Shown: one piece after another, positions 52,276-63,992 of the stretch
Layout: each line of letters begins with the position of its first letter
Numbering within the stretch: position 1 is the first letter of the stretch
DNA from: JAPLHP01 sp963720375
Lineage (GTDB): Bacteria > Chloroflexota > Dehalococcoidia > UBA2247 > RBG-13-53-26
Length of the DNA: 64,000 nucleotides
Direction of reading: 5' to 3'
Assembly: GCA_963720375.1 (NCBI GenBank)
Contig: CAVRFM010000010.1
Location: forward strand, 1 to 64,000
The notes under the pieces: model-generated
Databases searched by the model: none
The model's input: only the letters and a program-made list of their open reading frames with translations
What the model was told of the DNA's origin: nothing
Position numbers and translations under genes: made by a program

Positions 52276-53226
52276 CTACGTCGTCAATATCTGGGCCACA
52301 TGGGCTTCATAGCTGGCCACATTGGAGATATCCGTGAGTGGGTACGTTACCTCCCATGTCCAGACTTCTCCAAGGCCCAGGCTGCTCTTGTCCGCATTTC
52401 CTGATGCCAGCAGCGCCCCTGAACCGTCTTTGAAGTCCACGGTGATCAGAGCATAGGTGAGCGGTAGGGTGCCCGTGTTCTGGGCTTGCCCGGTGACCTT
52501 CACCGTTGAGCCTTCAGTCACCATCTGGCTGCTCAAGATGGTTAGTTCCGCACCCTTAGTGGTCTTGAAACTCTTCTCCTCCCCATAGCCTGAGCCAACG
52601 GCAATGTCCATTCCCGAGGCCCTGTAGTAGTAGGTGGTCTCCGGACTCAAACCAGAAACGTCAACACTGAATGGCCCGGGTGACTGAAAAGTCACCGGGA
52701 CAGAGTAGATTATAGTATAAGGACCACCGGAGGTTGTTCCCACCTCAATGCTGACTGTGAGGCTCGATGCCATACCCATGGACTGCACGGCACCATGCAG
52801 CATGGCGCCCTCAGAGGTAATGGCGGTGGCGTCGCCGGTAGTCACTGTGGCTGGTACGACCAGTGCGAGTGTGGTGAAACTCCGTGTGATGCCAGCACCC
52901 GTCTCGCCCGCAGTATCGCCCTTAGCATAGGCTTGGAAGGAGTAGGTGGTTTCCGGGTCCAGATTCGTGAGTTGATAACTGAATGCCCCGGGAGCCGTCA
53001 TGGTCTCTCTGGGGGTATCACCTAAGTCTGAGGCGGAAGTCCCCACCCAGAACCAGACCTCCACTCTTGGAGACCCATTGAGATCATCCAGCCATCCATT
53101 CAATATAGCGGAGGTGGCGGTTACATCGTACTGCTCCTGGGTGATGACGTAAGCACTATCATCATTACAGGCAAGAGGCATGCACAGCAACAGTAGTATG
53201 GCTGCCAGCAGTAGTATTCTCGACAT
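52276..53226 (-). CDS. Fibronectin-III-like lipoprotein
   Basis: A 316-residue exported lipoprotein. Signal peptide with lipobox (LLLLCMPLAC, Cys about 20), two fibronectin type III-like domains (ATSAILNGWLDDLNGSPRVE ... LDPETTYSFQAYA; SEGAMLHGAVQSMGMASSLT ... LSPETTYYYRASG), and a C-terminal FxLYD-type domain (VTGQAQNTGTLPLTYALITV). It shares the whole plan with the broken lipoprotein at 2688-3579. Surface display or binding is probable. Confidence 0.75.
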   Translation of the reverse strand: MSRILLLAAILLLLCMPLACNDDSAYVITQEQYDVTATSAILNGWLDDLNGSPRVEVWFWVGTSASDLGDTPRETMTAPGAFSYQLTNLDPETTYSFQAYAKGDTAGETGAGITRSFTTLALVVPATVTTGDATAITSEGAMLHGAVQSMGMASSLTVSIEVGTTSGGPYTIIYSVPVTFQSPGPFSVDVSGLSPETTYYYRASGMDIAVGSGYGEEKSFKTTKGAELTILSSQMVTEGSTVKVTGQAQNTGTLPLTYALITVDFKDGSGALLASGNADKSSLGLGEVWTWEVTYPLTDISNVASYEAHVAQILTT

Positions 53227-53385
53227 GGTCTGTCCCCCCTATTGGCGAATTGTATTATTGCCGTTCAGGCACCCCGGGAAAGCGAGTATGAGCCTAATCC
53301 GGAAGCTGCCTAGGACGATACCACGACGGGGCAGAAGGTGTCAACACTGTTTGATTCAGAAATAATTACATGGACAGCAGGCGCA

Positions 53386-55466
53386 TCAGCTACGAATTCG
53401 AAATTGAACGCTGAGCAAATCTTCCCTCCGGGAGGAAGAGCCAACATAGACGGTATAGGTGATCGGTTCCACAATCCAACTGCTGTGCTGCTCGTCATAG
53501 TAGGCCAGACTGTTTGACCGGAAGCACGAAGCTCACCTGCCTGGTTTGTCCGGGTGCCAGAAGCACCTTCGAAAAGCCTTTCAGCTCTTTGAACGGCCTC
53601 TCCACTCGTGAACCATCATACCCAACATACAATTGGGCCACCTCTTCGCCAGCAATATTTCCCGTGTTGGTAATTTCTACGCTCACTCGCAGCGTTCCAT
53701 CTACGCCAACCTCTTGCTGATCAAGCTGCAGGTTCTTATATGCATAGGCGGTATAGCTGAGGCCAAAACCAAAGGGGAAAGCAGGTGTGTTACCCTCCCT
53801 GTCCATAAGCCGGTAGCCGTGAAAGTAGCCATACTCGACTGAATCGGCGCGCTTATCGAATAATGGGAGCTGGCTTTCAGACTTTGGGAATACACAGGGC
53901 AGCTTTCGCACAGGGATTTACTTTGCCAAAGAGGATGTCCGCCAGGGCATTGCCGCCCTCCATGCCGGGATACCAGACCATCAAGATCGCAGGAACCTTT
54001 TCGCGCCATGATTCAGTGATGATGGCACTGCCTCCCATGAGGACGACTACCGTATTGGGGTTTGCCGCAGCAATCCGCGAGATCAAAGCCTCATCGCGCG
54101 GTTTAAGTGTGAGAACGTCCCTGTCACCACCCTTGGGGAAAATGCGCTCACCTTCATCCCTGTGGGTGTATCCGGCGACAATCACGGCCATGTCTGCCTT
54201 GCGCGCCATATCGACGGCTTTGTCCATGGCTCTGCCATCACTGTAGGTGATGGCACACTCCCGTGGTGCAACCGCGCGTATTCCCTCAAGCGGCGTGATC
54301 ACGTAGGGCGGCCTCACCATACTGCTGCCTTTGTCGCCGATGTTGGGCAAGGCAGCCAGCCTGCCAATAACTGCGATGCGTCTTACACGGGCACTATCAA
54401 CGGGGAGCATCCGGCGGGGACTGTCTGTTAAGCACTCGTTCTTCAGCAACACAATGGATTTTTGGGCAGCTTCCCGGGCCAGGGCCTTATGCTCCGGGCT
54501 GAGCACAGCCTGTGGCCCATACCGCGCCGGCTCACCTATCCGGGCAAACCTGACCTTCTGTCTCAGGATGCGCAGCACAGCATCGTCAATTACTTCCTCA
54601 GAAATCTCACCTTTGCAGACCAGCTTCCTCAACTCTTTCCCAAAATGAATGGAAAAGGGCATTTCGATATCCAAGCCGGCATTGGCAGCCCGTGCGTTAT
54701 GAACACTAAACAGGAAATCGGATATGACAAAACCTTCAAACCCCCACTCCTTCTTCAGAATATCACGCAGGAGGTGACGGCTATGACTGCAGTAGTCCCC
54801 GTTGACCTTGTTATAGGCGCTCATGACGGAAGCCGCACCTTCGTCAACACAACGCTTGAAATGAGGCAGGTATACCTCGCGCAAGGTCCTCTCGCTTACG
54901 CGGACATCAACCCGGAAGCGTGAGTTCTCAATGCTGTTGGCAGCGAAATGCTTGACGCAGGCCATGACATGGCGCTGAGAACCCCGCACGAAGGCTGCCC
55001 CCATCTCTCCGAGATGCCACGGATCTTCCCCATAGGTCTCCTGGGCTCGACCCCAGGCAGGATGTCTTAATAGATTGATGCACACAGCAGCGAGGAGGTT
55101 GGCACCCTGCGATCTGGCCTCGACTCCCATGGCATCACCAACCCGCTCTTCGAGGTCCACATCCCACGAAGCACCACGGGCCATAGAGACCGGGAAACAG
55201 GTGGAGTGGCGCATTACCACTCCCCTGGGACCATCACTGAATCGAATGGCCGGGACGGATAGACGCTTATCCTCACCTGACGGCCAGGGGCGTCTGTTGC
55301 AGGTGAACAACATCTCTACGATGCCGCGCAGAAGTGGGGCATCGCCTGACATCTGCTTGATTTTTTGCTTGAGGCCCATCTGGGCCAGCAGGTGTCCGGC
55401 CTTTTCTTCAACCTGTTCTTTTGTGAGAGGCATGTCTTCGTTGAGCGTGAGCGCTGATTTCAACAT
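53386..55466 (-). pseudogene. GH3 beta-glucosidase-like enzyme, two frameshifts
   Basis: About 692 residues when restored. The GH3 N-terminal barrel is clear: FSDGPRGVVMR, CVKHFAANSIENSRFRVDVR, GASVMSAYNKVNGDYC and FEGFVISDFLFSVHNA (nucleophile Asp). The C-terminal sandwich (IVLLKNECL, AVIGRLAALPNIGDKGSSMV) and fibronectin-like end (RVSVEITNTGNIAGEEVAQL) follow. One extra base near 53910-53922 and another near 53500-53515 split it; the last frame ends SSWIVEPITYTVYVG. No signal peptide is seen, so it would act in the cytoplasm on imported sugars. Confidence 0.85.
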
Positions 55467-55519
55467 TATATCAAATCAGAACCCCAGCTCGAGCAGAAAG
55501 AGTACTTCTGTCCTGAGAA

Positions 55520-55557
55520 GTTGGTGACCACCTGCTCGTTAGTGCATGGTCACCAAC
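55520..55557. promoter_or_regulatory. Perfect 11-bp inverted repeat
   Basis: GTTGGTGACCA (55520-55530) and TGGTCACCAAC (55547-55557) with a 16-base spacer lie upstream of the GH3 gene and just past the GGDEF gene. With no T-run it is more likely an operator or a strong mRNA hairpin than a terminator. Confidence 0.5.
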
Positions 55558-55574
55558 ATATCCAAGACGGGCTG

Positions 55575-57525
55575 CTATCTCACTGACTGAGCGCCTGCAT
55601 TCCTGGTCCCGGCCTTCTTCGCCTGTTTTTCCTGATACATGCGGTTGTCAGCCTCTCTCATGACTTCGGCCAACTTGCAGCCCTCCTCCCCCGTCGCCGC
55701 ACCGACAGAGAGATTCAGGGGAGAGCCCTGGCTATTGTTGTTGTGAATCGCCAGGATCTCCCTGACACGTGCCAGAGCTTTCTCTGCCGTAGCCCTGTCT
55801 GCACCAGGAAGCATCACCGCAAACTCATCGCCCCCGATTCTAGCCACCACATCCTCAGTGCGGAAGGCCGCAATCAGCACCGTCGCAGCACGCTGCAACA
55901 GAACATCACCTGCCTCATGCCCCTGGGTGTCATTGACTGCTTTCATTCCATCTACATCAGCCATCACAACGCTCACCGGGAAAAAGCTCCTGCCGCGTTC
56001 CAGCCGCGCAAACTCTTCCTCAAAATAGGCCCGGTTGTATAGACCGCTGAGCACATCGTGGCTGCCAACGTACTCAAGTCTCTTCTGCGCCCTCTTGCTC
56101 TCGGTGACGTCACGCACCATAACCAGGGCTTCATTCTTGCTGCTCGCTGCCACACGGGCCTCGTAGGAGGCGGTATCACCGTTCAAGGGAACTTGAATCT
56201 CAAACACCTGTGTTTCCCCGGTCTGCAATGCCTGTCTCACCAGCGGCAGCCCCCGGTGGACCACTTCTGCAGACAATGCTTTGTACTGGGGTAGCTCCTG
56301 ATACCCTTTACCATCCGTGCGTCTACCTTGGGTTGTTGCCGGCCCACTTCCCTCGGCAGCCCTCGCATCCAGAATGGTGCCGTCTTCGCCAACTCGAAAC
56401 ATCAGGTCCGGTATCGCATTCAGGAGGGCGCGTTTCTCCGCTTCCCTTTCCGTAAGCTCGCGCTGCGACTTATCCAATGATGCCAGCATCCCATTGATAG
56501 CCCCACCCAATCTCGAAAGCTCATCCTTCCCTTTGACTGCGACCCGCTCGGTCAGATCACCGGTGTCACGTACCCTGTCTACGCCTTTGCTGAGGCCGAG
56601 CAAACGGGAGAGGATGACCCTGTTCATCAGGATAATGACTACCAGGGCAAACAACACAAAGGCTGCTGAGAGATAGATTATGAGCCAGTAGACCGTTTGC
56701 TGTCCCTCATGGTAGATATCGCGGGGCATGTCCGCCCTCAATATCATCGCCGGGTTGCCGTAGATATCCGTCAGCAAGCCGTATCCGGCCACAGTGTCCT
56801 TGTTCAACGGTTGGGTGATAACAGGTGCTTCACCCGACAGCCGGGAATGCGCTGCCACAAAGTCGGCGGGCATCTGCGGATCATCCAGACGATATAAGCT
56901 GAGAGACAGATGGGTCTGATTTGCCAGCCTCGCCACCTCGGCAGCATCAATGAAGCGGGCGAAGATCAGCCTGCCTACGACGGAGCCGCCTGGTAACATG
57001 GCGCTCTCAACAGCGTAAGGGTAAGCTTGGACAAGCAGGGTGCTTCCCGGAAGAGTAAGTATCCCTGTTACAGCAGTACTGTTTGCTTGCGGAGGTGTTG
57101 CCAGCGGGCCGTCACCCGTAAGCTCTTCCATCAGGCCGGAGACAAAGGCTATTGGCTGGCCCGTCTCCAGATCGAATCCCAGACCCTCAGGGGGCAAGCC
57201 GCCTGGCATGACAAAGATAATGTAGTTGAGCCCCAAGGACTGAAAGGCTGGTTCGCCGATGTTGATCTTCATGTGCATTCCATTCTCATCCATGACCATG
57301 GAGAAGTTCTTGGGATCAGCCGTGGCTTCACTGAAGGTGACACTCACGCTGTCGAAGTCTTTATACAGGGCGCTCACGGCCCGTTCGAGTGTTCTGGGTG
57401 GTATTCTCCTTCTCCAGACCAGCAAAACGCTTCATCAGGATGTTCTGTGAGACAACAAAGGTGATAACAAGCGCAGCTGCAAAGACAACACAAATCATTA
57501 TTATGGCTTTATTACGCAGACTCAT
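55575..57525 (-). pseudogene. CHASE4-HAMP-PAS-GGDEF diguanylate cyclase, one frameshift
   Basis: About 649 residues when restored. ATG 57525 (GGAGG at 57537-57533) opens SLRNKAIIMICVVFAAALVI, the first membrane helix. One extra base near 57388-57397 breaks the frame; it continues LERAVSALYKDF into a periplasmic CHASE4-like sensor, a second helix (LSAAFVLFALVVIILMNRVI), HAMP (GVDRVRDTGDLTERVAVKGK), a PAS-like domain and GGDEF (LYNRAYFEEEFARLER, RIGGDEFAVML). The active site is intact, so it should make cyclic di-GMP. The upstream HD-GYP gene, 82 bases away on the same strand, would degrade it. Confidence 0.85.
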
Positions 57526-57606
57526 CGGGGCACCTCCTGATCATACATTCCCAATATTCCAAAGGCCTTCAGGCCAGGTGTTCAAACCACCTGGCCTACT
57601 CGACCT

Positions 57607-60600
57607 TCAATCCTCGAACTTAAACCCTTTCTCAGTAAAGACCCTCAGGCAAGCACTGACCACATTGGGGTCATACAGGATACCGCTGTTGCGTGAAATC
57701 TCTTCGAGGGCCTTGTCTATACCCAGTGAGGCCCGGTAGGGCCGGTGCGAGCTCATGGCCTCGACAACATCGGCCACGCCCAGTATTCTGGCCTCTACAA
57801 GGAGCTTATCTTCACGGATACCTGAAGGATAGCCGGAGCCGTTCATCCTCTCGTGGTGCTGAATGACAATGTCGGCAATCGGCCAGGGGAATTCTACGTT
57901 TTTCAATATATCGTAACCAACCTGGCTGTGGACTTTGATCAACTGGAACTCGATATCGGTCAGCTTGCCGGGCTTGCTGAGGATTTCTTGCGGCACAGAG
58001 ATCTTGCCGATATCATGAAGGAGCCCGGCTATGCGGACCACCTGGATCTGCTCAGAGGTCAAAGCCCATTTCCCGGGCTATGGCACAGCCAAGCTGGGCC
58101 ACCCGCCTCTGGTGGCCGGCGGTATAGCGGTCTCTGGATTCCACCGTCAGTGCTATGGCCTGGACGGTGCCGTCCACGGTTCTTCCCAGCTTCTGCAGGC
58201 TTTGTTCCAGTTGCTTCCTTGACTCGTGGCGTTCAGTGATGTCACGTGAAACTCCCAGGTAACCGGTTATCTGGCCGTTTGAATCGCGCAGGTAGGTGAT
58301 CTTGTTCTCCGTCCAGACGGTAGAGCCGTCCTTACAGCTTACCTCCACCTCCATGTTGATGGATCGGTTCGGGTCGTATCGCCCCGTGTGTTCCTTGGCA
58401 TCCTCCTCGACCATGATTCGCATGGCAGTCTCCAGAGATGCCGGGGTCATGTTCTCTGTCAGGGGTTGGGTCATGGCTTCCTCAACGCTGTAGCCCCGCT
58501 GACGTGTCACGGAGGGACTGATATAGCTGTACTTCAGATCGGTGCCCATAATCCAGATGACATCCGATAGATTCTCGGCCAGCAGGCGGTAGCGTGCCTC
58601 ACTCTCCCTTATAGCCTCCTCTGCCTTCTTGCGCTCGGTGATATCGCGGTAGTTGACCACAATGCCCTCAACGGCAGGATCTTGAAGAAGATTGGTGGCT
58701 GTGGTCTCGAGTATGCGCCAATTGCCATCCTTGTCCTTGACACGCAGCTCGATTTGCACAATAGCACCTGGATTATGCAGCAATCTGGCGAAGTTATCAG
58801 ATACAGGCTGGATGTCCTCCGGGTGAACAGACTTCAGTATGCTCCTACCAGTTGCTTCTTCGGGTTTGAGTCCTAACATAGGCTCAACGGATGCACTCAC
58901 ATAGCGAAGTTTTCCTTCAGCACTCAAGATTGCGATGACATCTGAAGAATGCTCTATAAGCGCCCGGAAGTATTGTTCCCTGCGTTGCAGCGCCTCTTCT
59001 GCCTTCTTGCGCTCGGTGATATTGCGGTAGTTGATCACTATGCCCTCAACGGCAGGATCATGAAGAAGATTGGTGGCTGTGCCCTCAAGTGTGCGCCAGG
59101 TGCCATCCTTGTGTTGGACACGTATCTCGGTTTGCATAGTAGCACCTGGATTCTGCAGCAACCTGGCGAAGTCATCAACTACAAGCTGGGTGGTCCCTTG
59201 TTGAATGTACTCAAGTATACTGGTGCCAATCGCTTCTTCGGGCTTGAATCCTAACACAGGCTCAACGGATGGACTGATATAGCGAATGGTTCCTTCAGCG
59301 CTCACGATCAGGATGACATCTGAAGAGTGCTCTGTAAGCGCCCGGAAGCGTTGTTCCCTACGTTGCAGTGTCTCTTCTGCCTTCTTGCGCTCGGTGATGT
59401 CGTGCAGTATTCCTATGATCTCAACAGGCTGTCCATCTGAACCACGCAGTAGAGTCCCCGCAGCCTCGGCCCAGACTCTGGAGCCGTCTTTGTGCTCTAT
59501 CTCCACTGCCACCGGGGTCAGCCGTGTGGCCGTGTTTGGCTCGCCTTTCTTGGCCAGTTCTCCCATAACTATCTTCGAGATAGCCTCAATGGAGGCGGGA
59601 TCCAAGCCTTTTTCCATCCCGCGGGCTATGGTTTCTTCAACGCTGTAGCCAGTCATCCTGGTGATGGAGGGGCTGAGATACGTAGGTCGCAGGTTCATAT
59701 CGATGACCCAGATGACGTCCGACACATTCTCGGCCAGAAAGCGGTAGCGTTTCTCACTCTCTGCGAGGGCCTTATCTGCCTTCTTGCGCTCGGTGATGTC
59801 CCGCACGACAGCAAGTGTCCCCACATAGTCTCCCCTACCGTCCACAATCGGTAAAGTCTCCAGGCGGGCATGGATCCATGTCCCATCCTTTCGGACGAAT
59901 TCAAAATCATGCTGTTCTTTAATGCCCTGTTGACAGCGCTCCAGGTTGTATTTAGCGACTTCCACACCACGCTCATCCATGAAGGCGAACAGATGTCTCC
60001 CCACCATCTCATCCATGGTGTACCCCAGTATCTCTGCCATACGGGGACTGACGAAGGTAGTGTTGGAGTCTTTGTCTATAGCCCAGATACCCTCATTTAT
60101 GGCTTCGACCAGCTGGCGGTATTTCTTCTCGCTCTGCTCCAGCTCCTGCTGCGCCTTCCTGCGCTCGGTGATGTCATTCATCAGAATCCAGACAGCCGGT
60201 TTCTTATCCCAGGTAAATGAGACCGCCTTCAACCCGAACAAAATTACATTGCCCTCTTTGCCAATAGATCTGACAATAGAGCCTTGCGGGATCTCCTCAC
60301 CTCTCAGGCTCCGGAGATAGAGTTCCGCCACCGTCTGTTGGTCATCAGGATGGATGAATTCCGTAAAGGGACTGGAGACCATCTCTTTGTCCGAATATCC
60401 TGTGATCTCCGTGACTCTGGAGTTAGCAAACTTGATTATCCCATCCTGGACCACAACAATGGCTTTACCAGCATTCTCCACCAGCAGGCGAGTTTCTTCT
60501 TTTGATGCCTCTATCTTTCTTTCTATCAGCTTTTGGGCGGTGATATCTCTGACGGAAATCAAACCGGCGGGCCGTCCCTGGTACTCTATTCTCACACCAA

Positions 60601-60925
60601 GGGCGCTGAGCCATATCTCTCTGCCATCCCTGGTCATGGCCCTGAGTTCTATGACCAGCCGCAGGTTGTCCCGGAACATATCTTCGTCTATCATCCTGGC
60701 GACCCGGTCTCTGTCTTCTGTGGGAATGTAGTCCAGTGGATTCAGGCCGACCATCTCCTCTGGGGACGTAAAACCGAAGATGTTGGCCATCGCTTGGTTG
60801 ACCGTCACCACCCTGCGTGTCTGGGCATCGATAACCTCCATGCCCTCAAGGCTGCCCTCGAAAATGACCCTGTATTGAAGGTCGGTATCTTGTTCTGCCA
60901 TTTCCTTATGTATTGTCATGCCCAC
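57607..60925 (-). pseudogene. Seven-PAS HD-GYP phosphodiesterase, one frameshift
   Basis: About 1105 residues when restored; no membrane helix. Seven PAS domains occur in series, recognisable from EGSLEGMEVIDAQ, NAGKAIVVVQDG, AINEGIWAIDKDS, NVSDVIWVIDMNL, HSSDVILIVSAEG, HSSDVIAILSAEG and NLSDVIWIMGTDL, each followed by PAC (RDITERKKA and variants). Domains five and six are near copies. The HD-GYP domain follows: SRDRYTAGHQRRVAQLG, GLLHDIGKISVPQE, HHERMNGSGYPSGI. The frame breaks at an AAA run (58061-58063; TTT in the message), restored as MGLTSEQIQVV. It should hydrolyse cyclic di-GMP under control of cytoplasmic signals. Confidence 0.85.
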
Positions 60926-61275
60926 AGTCGTGTCCCCCTTTCAGTGGCCGATGAGGATTTGTCTTCATTATGGTGGTAGTCGGCTTAGATATTACATACA
61001 CGATATGATCCTATATTTCACTTATCAATGACTCCATTTTCCGTCCTGCCCACCACCCTGACAAGATACAAATGGCCCGATAAGATGACCCAAAGGGCTC
61101 TATATCCTCTCAGCCACGTATTAAGAGCTCATAGCTAATGGCTCATAGGTCTATAGATCATGGGCCATAGAAGGCGGGCCTCCGGTTTCGGCCCGGCAAG
61201 TTTTACGCTGGCATAAACGTGGCACTATAATGGGGTGTACTTTGTTCGAGGAACTTGCGGAAAGGAGAGAGTTGA
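60926..61275. other. Divergent intergenic region
   Basis: Between the HD-GYP and DUF6125 genes. It presumably holds both promoters; the only structure I see is a short GGGCC / GGCCC inverted repeat near 61168-61196. GGAGAGAG precedes the ATG at 61276. Confidence 0.4.
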
Positions 61276-61839
61276 ATGAAAGAGATGAAGGACTACAGCG
61301 GACCGTACATCCCCAACCTCAAGTATGAGGACTTCTCCAAAGAGGTGCTGGTGAAGCTTTTGAGGGCCTATTCAAAAGAGTGTAATGTGCTTCCCACCTA
61401 CTGGGCGTCAGAGGTTCGCCAGAGACTCGGACAGGATGCAGAAAAGGAGTGCTTATTGTCCACATGGAAGAGGATAGGCAAGTACGAAACCGGGTGGGCC
61501 ATGGAGGCAGCCAACATCAAGGGGAATGACGTAGAGACCTACGTCAAAGCTACTCAGTTGATGGGCTCATTTGCCCAGGGCTACTACAAGTATGAATTCG
61601 ATTTGAAGAACAAAAATCACGCTATTCTCACTATCCATTACTGTCCCGCGTTCAATGCCATGGAGAAAGCGGGCGATATGGCCTGGCTGAACTGGGTCTG
61701 CACTGTGCTGGAGCACGAGGCGATGAAAGAGTACGTCAAGCCGGTCAACCCGGCCATACAGGTGAAACGACTCAGGGCAGGCCCCCGCAAGAGCCAGGAT
61801 GAGGTCCATTGCCAGTGGGAGTTTAAGCTGGAGAAATAG
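61276..61839 (+). CDS. DUF6125-family protein
   Basis: A 187-residue protein of the DUF6125 / L-2-amino-thiazoline-4-carboxylate-hydrolase-like group. Family features are the N-terminal YSGPYIPNLKYEDFSKEVLV, ECNVLPTYWASEVRQRLG, and the Cys-containing HYCPAFNAMEKAGDMAWLNW near residue 120. A hydrolase or heme-like sensor role has been suggested by similarity only. It stands alone between oppositely directed genes. Confidence 0.65.
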   Translation: MKEMKDYSGPYIPNLKYEDFSKEVLVKLLRAYSKECNVLPTYWASEVRQRLGQDAEKECLLSTWKRIGKYETGWAMEAANIKGNDVETYVKATQLMGSFAQGYYKYEFDLKNKNHAILTIHYCPAFNAMEKAGDMAWLNWVCTVLEHEAMKEYVKPVNPAIQVKRLRAGPRKSQDEVHCQWEFKLEK

Positions 61840-61911
61840 GGATGATTGCTTCGTCGCTATGCTCCCCGCAATGACATTCGGGTATGTAGAGGCGGTTCGC
61901 GAACGCCACTG

Positions 61912-63992
61912 CTAGTCGAGGGAGATGACATTGCCGCAGCCGTCATAGGCGTCGCTGCAGGTGAAAAGGAGTATCTGATTCTCCCTGGCCAGTTCCTGAA
62001 GCAGCAGTCATCATCCGGCTCAGCCTTTTCTGATGGAAGTTGACGAACGGGTCATCCAGCAGGAGGGGCGGCCTCTTACCCTCGGTTATCAACTTCACCA
62101 GAGCGAACCGGGCTGAAATATAGAACTGGTCCTGGGTAGCCTTGCTGAGCTGAAGCACATTGACCCTCTCACTGTTCTCGGGAGAGAACGTCCAGATGGA
62201 TAAGTCCTTCTCATCTATGGTCACCCTGCGGTACCTTCCATCGGTGATGATGGAGATATAACTGCCCAGTTCCTTCTCCAGCACGCTGGCCGCTCTGGAA
62301 AGCGTCTGCTTATAGGCCTCATCCAGGGCTTCCCGCGTTACATCATAGACCTTCTTCTTTCTTTCCCAGAACCTGGCCTCCTGCCCCAGCCATTTCAGGT
62401 TCTCCTCTATGCTGGCGAGCTGGTCAGTATCCACATCCGTGTATTCAAAAAACTTCTCCAGGCCACCCTTTTCACGCTCCAGGTCAGCCCTCTGCTTCTG
62501 CAGCTGACCGACCCTGTTCTCCAGCTTCTGCAGTTCGAGCGGCTCCAATTTGAAGCTGAGGAACTGCTTCAGCTCCTTCTGCCTGGCACTCACCTGCATA
62601 TCCAGATCCGTGTTTTCCTGCTCGAAAGCGCCCCAGTCGCGGTCGCCCACTACTCCACTCAATTTATTGGCTACCTCATTCCTCCTGCCCATCAGATCGC
62701 CATACTTCTTGAATTCTCTCAGCCAATTCTTCATAGTCCCTGAATCCGAGGGAACCAACAATGCCGTTCAGTTTATCGTCCCCGCTCCGGTTCTCTCCTT
62801 CCAATTCCGCCACCCGGCTGGCCGCCTCTTTCACCCGCTCCTTCCAGCTGCTCCAGGACATGAACCAGTACCCGGAAAGGAACACTCCGGCAACGGTTAT
62901 GATGCCGAGATAGGGTGAAGCGAGCAAACCCAGCAGGCCCCCTGCCACAAGGATCAGCCCCGATATCAGCGGCCATGGGGCAGGCCTTTGTCCCTCGATT
63001 GCCTTTAGCTCTGCCTTCGGGCCGACTTCCTGCGATCTCAGACGCTGACCCTCTGCACTGGCATCCTCCGCCTGCTTTACCTTCTCTTCGGCACCAAAGA
63101 AACCGCTGTACTTCGTAAGTTCTTCATCCAGGCGGTCCAGTTCTGCCTTAAGCTCTCTGGCCCTCCTGAAGTTATCGTATTGCTTCCTGGCTCCCTCGAT
63201 CTCCTTCTCCACATCGATAATCCTCTTATTCTTGTGGAGCAGCTCCTCCGCAGGGGGCAGCTCTTTCTCTATCCGCTCCAACTGCTCCTTAAAGGCGTTG
63301 AGTTTCCGTCTGCTTTCCATAACCTTGCCGACCTTGTCTTCCTGAGCCGCCTTCTGCCCCTGAAGATCCGACATCTGCTTATTGATCCTCTGCAGGTGCC
63401 CGTATGGCCCTCTGGCGTCCAGGCGGGTGGTCTTCAAGAGCAGCCTGGCTACCATGGAGCGGACGTCAACCGACTCTGCTCCGCCGAGGGTAGCCTGAAG
63501 CCTTTGGGTCATGGTGCCTATGGTCTTTTGCTGTTCGGTTTTTGAAATGCCGTTCGGCACTATCCTGATCAACTCGTCCTGCCCGATGCAGGCAGTGCTC
63601 TCAAAAAAGGCCTCCGAGGGGCAACCGGTGAGATCAGCTACCCTGGCGGTAATCGTGTCTTTATTAGTGGTAATCACCCTGGAGGTGCCGATATCAACCA
63701 GCCGGCAGGACCTGGTCTTCAAACTCTTGGTTATGCGGTAGGACCCGGACTCGGTTTGAATGTCCAGCTCGACTTCCCAGGGCTCGTTCGCGCCCCAGCT
63801 GGTCAGCCCAACCACCTCCTCCCGTCTGGTGTTGGGGTCCTGGAACAACGCCTTGGTGATGGCCATACGCAGGGAGGACTTCCCCGCCTCGTTGTCGCCA
63901 GCCTTGATGATGTTCAGGCCAGGGGAGAACTCAATGGTACGGTCTTCCCTGATAGCCTTGAGCCTTTTTACCTGTATCCTTTTGAAGATCAT
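61912..63992 (-). pseudogene. YhaN/SbcC-like coiled-coil ATPase, two frameshifts
   Basis: About 692 residues when restored. Walker A is AGDNEAGKSSLRMAI (about 32-46); a long coiled coil follows, interrupted by two membrane-type helices (WPLISGLILVAGGLLGLLAS, GIITVAGVFLSGYWFMSW) as in YhaN-type proteins. The C-terminal lobe has the signature VLQLSKATQDQFYISARFAL and Walker B PPLLLDDPFVNF. Extra bases near 62705-62715 and 61997-62012 split it; the last frame reads LARENQILLFTCSDAYDGCG to a stop at 61912. Its partner is normally a YhaO/SbcD-like nuclease, probably the gene ending at the window edge. Likely role: DNA repair. Confidence 0.8.

Noticed and set aside
57607..58062. HD-GYP domain as a separate gene
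   Set aside because: It begins exactly where the PAS protein frame breaks, and removal of one base joins the two into the normal domain.
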